Assembly: GCA_964017125.1 (NCBI GenBank)
Contig: OZ024908.1
Location: 65,573,993-65,637,992 of the forward strand
Origin: Flabesymbios commensalis
Taxonomy: Eukaryota > Annelida > Polychaeta > Terebellida > Flabelligeridae
Direction of reading: 5' to 3'
DNA length: 64,000 nucleotides
Under the pieces are notes generated by a model. It was not told where the DNA came from. It was given only the letters and a program-made list of their open reading frames with translations, and ran no database searches. The translations under genes and the position numbers were made by a program. Below are positions 58,907-64,000 of the stretch, piece by piece. The first letter of the stretch is position 1. Every line of letters begins with the position of its first letter.

Positions 58907-59037
58907 CGGAGCATCCGTGACCGAGAGGTAGCGTGCTCTGCCTCAGACAGCCATGGCCCGAATTTCGATTCCTGTATCCGGAGTGTAGTCTCATTCATCT
59001 CACCATCGTCAGGATTGCAAATTACAAAACAAAACAA
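58907..59037 (+). mobile_element. tRNA-like SINE head 2 and tail
   Basis: A second tRNA-like unit: TGACCGAGAGGT (58918-58929, box A-like) and GAATTTCGATTCC (58960-58972, box B-like), followed by 'tcaggattgcaaattacaaa' and an A-rich tail. It ends exactly where duplicated segment C begins. Confidence 0.55.
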
Positions 59038-60403
59038 CAAAACAAGCTACATGTAGTTCACAGTCATGGTAAATGGAAACGACTTTAAAAAACATAGTTA
59101 TTCGCCATATCTATATTTAACTTATGTTTTCTGAACCCAGTTGTGTATTTGCCCAAAACTTGGTGTTATTCGGATTTGTACATGGCATATATATTTTTAA
59201 ATGAGAGAATATTGCAGCCTTTTTATGAAAATGTGTGTATTTAGCCTGGGCTGAAATATGAAACATTTAACTTTGCTCGACATTTGAGTGCAAATTGTTT
59301 TCGTTTTTTTCAAATAATTTGGGTATGCTGAATTCAAATATGTCGGTTAACACTCTCAGGTGTCATTCACCTTCAAACAAGCAAAACAAAAAATGGCCGC
59401 TATAACCACATCTGTCTTATGTTTGTTACATATTATTGCACGATTTCCGATTTCTGCATGATTTAGCGTTGATAAATTTATGTCTCGTGTTTTTTGTCCA
59501 AAATAATCTATATTTGACCTTCAAGTTCAATATTGTTACCGCCAACACACAAATAAAAGCTGTTTTTATACACGTGAACTAACTATAATATCATAAACAA
59601 CATTTGTTTAATGGAAAACTATAAAATAAACTACGTAATACGGCAGATTAGGTTACAAGGCATTCGAAACTGTATTTAATCACAGTATATTCTAACATGC
59701 TTTTCTTAGTATTTAAAAGACGTCATTATTTTCATAGTACTTAAATATGTAAAATGGCGTCCATCTTGATTTTGCGATAAACTATAGGTCAGACGATAAA
59801 CAATAAACACCAGGAAATTTTGTGGGGCCCACAAGTCATACAAATTAAAAGAAAAGATGTTCAATTTACATTTTGATAGTCATTTTGTTTCTTGTTCATA
59901 TGAATGTGAATTTCGCAGCCTTTTTTTGAATTTTTTCCATTTAAATTTACTCGTCAGTAACTTTTATTTCTGATACACTGAGTTAACAGAAATAAATCAC
60001 ATAGTATCGTCAACATTTTTAGTTGTATACTTTTAGTAACAGTACATTATAAAAAACGACGGACATTTTGTATTTAAAGTTCAAATAAAGGTGTGTTTTT
60101 TCCAAAAACACTAGAAAAAATATATATAATAAAAACCTTGTAGAAATCATCAAGTGTGCTTTCTTGTGCGAAAAAACATAGAAAATACGAGGGTTTCTTT
60201 ACATTTAGGCAGCTATTTTGTGTTTTGTTAATTTGAAGGTGAAGGTCACCACATATATAATGTCATCCGACATTTAAATTCAGTCAAACAAATCATGTAA
60301 AAACAAGTGGATAAAAAATTATACACAGAAATTCCGAGAAAAAATGATCTTTCAGATTTTAGCCCATGCTAAATATAAATATTTTCATTTAAGGCTTCAA
60401 TAT

Positions 60404-61236
60404 GTTTTCATTAAAAAATCTATGGGACATTTATAAAGTAAATAACACTCATTTTTAGGCATAAACACATCTGGGTTCAGAAAATATAGGCCAGATATAG
60501 ATATGTCCAGTAATTACGTTTTCTTAAGTCGTTTTCTTTCACCATGTTTAATCGTTTGTTTTGTTGTTCATTGTGATTATTTATAATAAAAAATCATGTT
60601 TGAGCGTACGTGGAGAGACAACTACTTACTATACTGCAATGTGTGATATATCATAAGAACGGGAATTAAATTATCTGTTATATGGTATATTGCAAGTGCA
60701 GATTGGTTAACCCGAACATCAACAACCGACGTTTGCGTAACCCTACCCCCTAATTCTAGACGGTTTGGGAGTACCCCCCTATAAGCAGTCAAAATATAAA
60801 GTTCATCCCTATGTTTTTGTTTTCATTAAAAAAACTATGGGACATTTATAAAGTAAATCACACCCATTTTTAAGCATAAACACATCTGGGATCAGAAAAT
60901 ATAGGCCATATATAGATATGTCCAGTAATTACATTTTCTTAAGTCGTTTTTTTTCACCATGTTGAATCGTTTGTTTTGTTGTTCATTGTGCTTATTTTAT
61001 AATAAAAAATCATGCTTGAGCGTACGTGGAGAGATAACTACTTACTATATTGCAATGTGTGATATATCATAACAACGGGAATTTAATTATCTGTTATCTG
61101 GTATATTGCAAGTGCAGATTGGTTAACCCAAACATCAACGAGAGACGTTTGCGTAACCCTACCCCCTAATTTTAGACGGTTTGGGAGTACCCCCCTATAA
61201 GCGGTCAAAATATAAAGTTCATCCCTATGTTTTTGG
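60404..61236 (+). repeat. ~416-bp tandem duplication inside copy C
   Basis: 'tttcattaaaaaa' to 'gttcatccctatgtttttg' occurs twice in a row (60405 on, and 60821 on), once only in copy B (35239-35660). It arose after B and C separated. Confidence 0.93.
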
Positions 61237-61939
61237 TGTTAACATCTCATTTCATGTTTTAGACATATCAAGGTTAAAAAACGTTGGTGTGGGTGAGATG
61301 TGGGGGTGGGGGTTGCACAGTAGGTGGTTGTAGCCCATGGCCTATTAGGGATTGTGTGGAGATCTACCTGGCAGATCCTGACAGTGTGAAATAGACTTTA
61401 GTGTTTTGATTTCCGGGTGTCGGTGTGTCTGGTGTAAGACTCCCTGCAGCTCAGCAGTCTAGCATCATCATCCCGATGGCGTGGGAGAAAGCTATATGAG
61501 ATAGTGAATACTAGTAGGCCCTGTCTATCTCCATGATTGTGTGTCCGGGCCCGGGATTGTGTGTAGTTACATATTCTGATTTGTCCTGCTTTTGACTCTT
61601 ACCCATGTGATTATTCAATTATTAGGTGGAGGGGGGGGGGGGGGTAACAATGGCCGGTGTGAGCCACACCAATTTTATGGAATAAGCCACCAATGCTTTT
61701 CTGATACATATCACTTTCACCATATTGTCTTAGAATATTTTTTGTCCCAGAGTTAAACAATCATAATTAGCCACGTGTTTTGGGAAAAAAGTTGCAAATT
61801 GACGATATATGACGGAGGATCATTTTCAAGTCCATGTCAAAAAGCATAGAAATATTGTAAATACACATCTTAAAAGACAGAAGTATCGGGAAGCCAGTGT
61901 TGCTGAATTGAAAATAGTATATGCCGCACAACTTCATCT

Positions 61940-62013
61940 ACATAACAAATGTTAGTGCAATGTTAGTGCACCGTCTGCGACGCTGGTCCAACATTGAACC
62001 AGCTTTGGGCTAG
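61940..62013. mobile_element. 110-bp palindromic element, worn, copy C twin of 36344
   Basis: Same halves as 36344-36412 with CACCGTCTGCGACGCTGG centre. Confidence 0.7.
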
Positions 62014-62574
62014 TTCGGCACGTCAGCTGTCATCCCAGTTCATGACATTCGTCCTTAAGCAGGTGAGGTATTGAAGGGTGGGGTTGGACTTGATCTAGTC
62101 ACTTCTTGTGGAAATTTACGACGGATAGCAAGGCTGGGGGCACAATCATGATTAATGGGGCTTCATGACAAAGTATGATTGCTTGTTATCCATTACGTGA
62201 ACAGTCACTAGACATTCCAAGTCCTCCCGTTCACTGCTCCACAAGAAAAAATATTTGATTTGGTATATATAATTGATGATCTAGAATGAACCATATAAAG
62301 CTTTCTAATACCGGGGAGCATGCCTCCGAACCCTTCTAGATGATATATAGACGAGGCGTTGTGACAGCTGTGGTGTGTAACGTCAAGTTAAAAAATGCGA
62401 AGCAGCCACCCCCCTCCCCCCTCCCCCATCAATCAAAATCCTCATTAATATTTCCAGTGCAAGCAAAGTATCACACTATTCTTATATTTAATTATCATAT
62501 CACATCCACAATCACCATTTGATTTCAAACATTTGTGAATTGCCACGCGAAAAGGACAGTAAAGTTAAATTTTC

Positions 62575-62787
62575 TATAAAAAAATAATTTTTTATTAGCA
62601 CATTAAGTACCACATTTTAAATATGTTAAAGATAAAATGTGACATCAACCAGCAAGATTTAAAAATAGTTGACCTCCTTTTTGGCAAATCTGAATAATTT
62701 TCACACTTGAAGTTGTGTCTCGCTGACGCGATACACAACTTCAAGTGGGTGAAAATTCAAATTGAATAATTTAGCGGTAAAGGGTTA
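62575..62787 (+). mobile_element. MITE family H in duplicated segment, copy C side
   Basis: Hairpin CACTTGAAGTTGTGTCTCGC / CACAACTTCAAGTG at about 62704-62747. The right end is 'gcggtaaagggttaa'; the left end is eroded. Confidence 0.85.
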
Positions 62788-63449
62788 ACTGAATAATGTT
62801 TGAAAAATCTGTGTTACTTTTTGTTTTATGAAATTTTATATTTGTTAAACTTAGTAATGCACTCATAAAAATTAAATTTCAAATAACGCCATACATTATT
62901 GCAACAAAGCGACTGGGATGTACCTTCTCGCACGGCGGGTCACCTTTGTTTTTCTACGTAGACAGGTGTAACAGAATTTTTCTCCATTCATGTTTTATTA
63001 CATACACATGTAGTGATGAATAATAGAACGTGTACATCAATTTTCAATATATCTCAAATGATTTTACCGCGATTCGCCACCAAGATGTAGGAGTAAACAA
63101 ATGTGCATACCTGTCGTGCACATTGTCGTTTTCATTCTGCGAATAAAAGGAGTAATTTGGCAGGGTGCAGAGAGCGTTGGATCTCAGATCAGACGGGCTA
63201 GAAGGAGAGACGTCAGAGTCGCACTCCGAATAACAACTATAATACGGTTGTGATAAATTAGTCTCGTGCCCTGGGCTACAAATCTTTCTTCATATTGCAC
63301 CTGCTCGGTAATATCCGAATATCCACGTCTTACTTTCACCACCACCACCATCCTGGAGTTGCGACCAGTCACGAAATTGGAAAATCGGGGAGCGTCATGA
63401 GAATTAGTACGGGCAGGTCAGGAGGTGTTTCCTGGAAAACAAGACCTTC

Positions 63450-63560
63450 CCGGGAAACACGAGATGTTCGCCCTGTATCGGTATAATGCTGGCCCAGCAT
63501 CTTCGACGCTGGGCCAGCATTATACCAAGGCAGGATGAACGTCTTGGGTTTACCGGCCGG
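63450..63560. mobile_element. 110-bp palindromic element, copy C twin of 37901
   Basis: Arms GGTATAATGCTGGCCCAGC / GCTGGGCCAGCATTATACC are a perfect 19-bp inverted pair around ATCTTCGAC, better preserved than in copy B. Confidence 0.85.
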
Positions 63561-63734
63561 GTATCATGGGCAGATTTGTTGACACGGATGGCATGTCAGA
63601 AAACGGCGGTCGTTACTTTTAGCAGCCCATCGGGAATTACCCTTCCTGTCTGGGCGAGGCTGACACTACATCTGGCAAAGCCATAGACGTGCCATAGTGA
63701 TCACCTGCCAAGGTAGGCCGTCCTTCGGCGTCTT

Positions 63735-63989
63735 CTAGTTAATTTGATTTATAGAATATTTGGGGATTTGCGGCTCCTTACAACGTTTGTTTACACGTTT
63801 GCCCCAAGTTTCTGCTATTAGCGCTACATTTCCGGCAAACTCAATCAGTTGAGCCCGCGTTTTGGTTTTGTGTCGATCCAATGTCTGCGATGTTCGCCCT
63901 GTGTTAAACAAGCATCGATACAGCGTCTTACATTCCGTAGACTGATGTCCTGCTGCTAATGTGCTGATAAATCTCATTTCGGCCTTCAA
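63735..63989 (-). pseudogene. Unknown conserved coding remnant, copy C
   Basis: An 84-codon minus-strand open frame containing CKTLYRCLFNTGRTSQTLDR, then a KTKTRAQLIEFAGNVALIAE block and TWGKRVNKRC. The copy B twin (38186-38420) keeps about 65 of these codons. The peptide has ordinary globular composition with a hydrophobic helix-like LIEFAGNVALIAE. I do not recognise it. A terminal exon of a repeated gene or an unknown transposon protein are both possible. Confidence 0.4.
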
Positions 63990-64000
63990 ACCAATAAATC

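Larger units (their letters stand above)
59038..64000 (+). repeat. Duplicated segment, copy C (runs off window)
   Basis: Parallels 33895-38442 to the last base of the window. Relative to B it lacks the left end of the inverted-repeat element (so copy C of that element is 5'-truncated at the SINE junction), carries an extra ~416 bp (60404-61236) and has small indels. Long noncoding identity indicates a fairly recent duplication or shared insertion of one large element. Confidence 0.93.

Noticed and set aside
58776-58983. Two functional tRNA genes
   Set aside because: Box A and B are good, but complete acceptor stems and clear anticodon arms could not be built by eye; SINE origin is likelier.

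Overview
This is repeat-dominated, AT-rich nuclear DNA from a metazoan, most likely a marine invertebrate; a deuterostome such as an echinoderm is possible, but I cannot fix the phylum from sequence alone. No intact host protein-coding gene can be supported. Coding signal is limited to decayed mobile-element genes: two 3' fragments of one non-LTR retrotransposon (LINE) family, a piggyBac transposase fragment, and remnants of a large uncharacterised metazoan protein family. Short open frames elsewhere look like chance frames in AT-rich DNA or frames forced by tandem repeats.

Layout. 1-3.8 kb: a purine tract, a perfect-looking hairpin, TTAA-flanked MITEs (small non-autonomous DNA transposons) and a TTACTTATTCC satellite. 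3.8-7.7 kb: copy A of a long inverted-repeat element. 8.1-12.5 kb: a foldback-type element (FB1) whose inverted arms are built of a 46-bp minisatellite, with two further elements nested in it. 12.6-15.1 kb: small MITEs and plain AT-rich DNA. 15.1-18.5 kb: a 3.4-kb array of ~60-bp units with higher-order duplication. 18.7-26.1 kb: a second satellite block in the opposite orientation, several MITEs, a LINE fragment, and a cluster of three 110-bp palindromic elements. 26.35-32.48 kb: a second, complete-looking foldback element (FB2), 6.1 kb, with ~2-kb arms made of 42-bp, ATTC and ~50-bp tandem repeats and a 6-bp flanking duplication. 33.4-38.4 kb: copy B of the long inverted-repeat element inside a 4.5-kb segment that is repeated at 59.0-64.0 kb (copy C, running off the window). 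38.4-51.6 kb: LINE 3' end, MITEs including a pogo-like one, local tandem repeats, a 2.3-kb TTAA-bounded element, and a small GC-richer patch that might be a promoter. 51.6-57.7 kb: a piggyBac relic beside a 5.1-kb element (52433-57526) bounded by inverted repeats.

The most interesting object is that 5.1-kb element. Its arms contain 351-360 bp units (three on the left, about one on the right), and between them, on the minus strand, lie degraded pieces of a multi-copy metazoan protein family that I recognise from memory but that has no established function. Part of it has the look of a PIN/FEN-like nuclease fold (inference). If right, the family is cargo, or the mobilising protein, of an undescribed foldback-like DNA transposon.

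A second theme is the abundance of self-complementary elements at every scale: 110-bp hairpins (about a dozen), ~240-bp TTAA MITEs with an internal hairpin, and 2-6 kb foldback elements. The TTAA-flanked MITEs and the piggyBac relic are mutually consistent with past piggyBac-type mobilisation.
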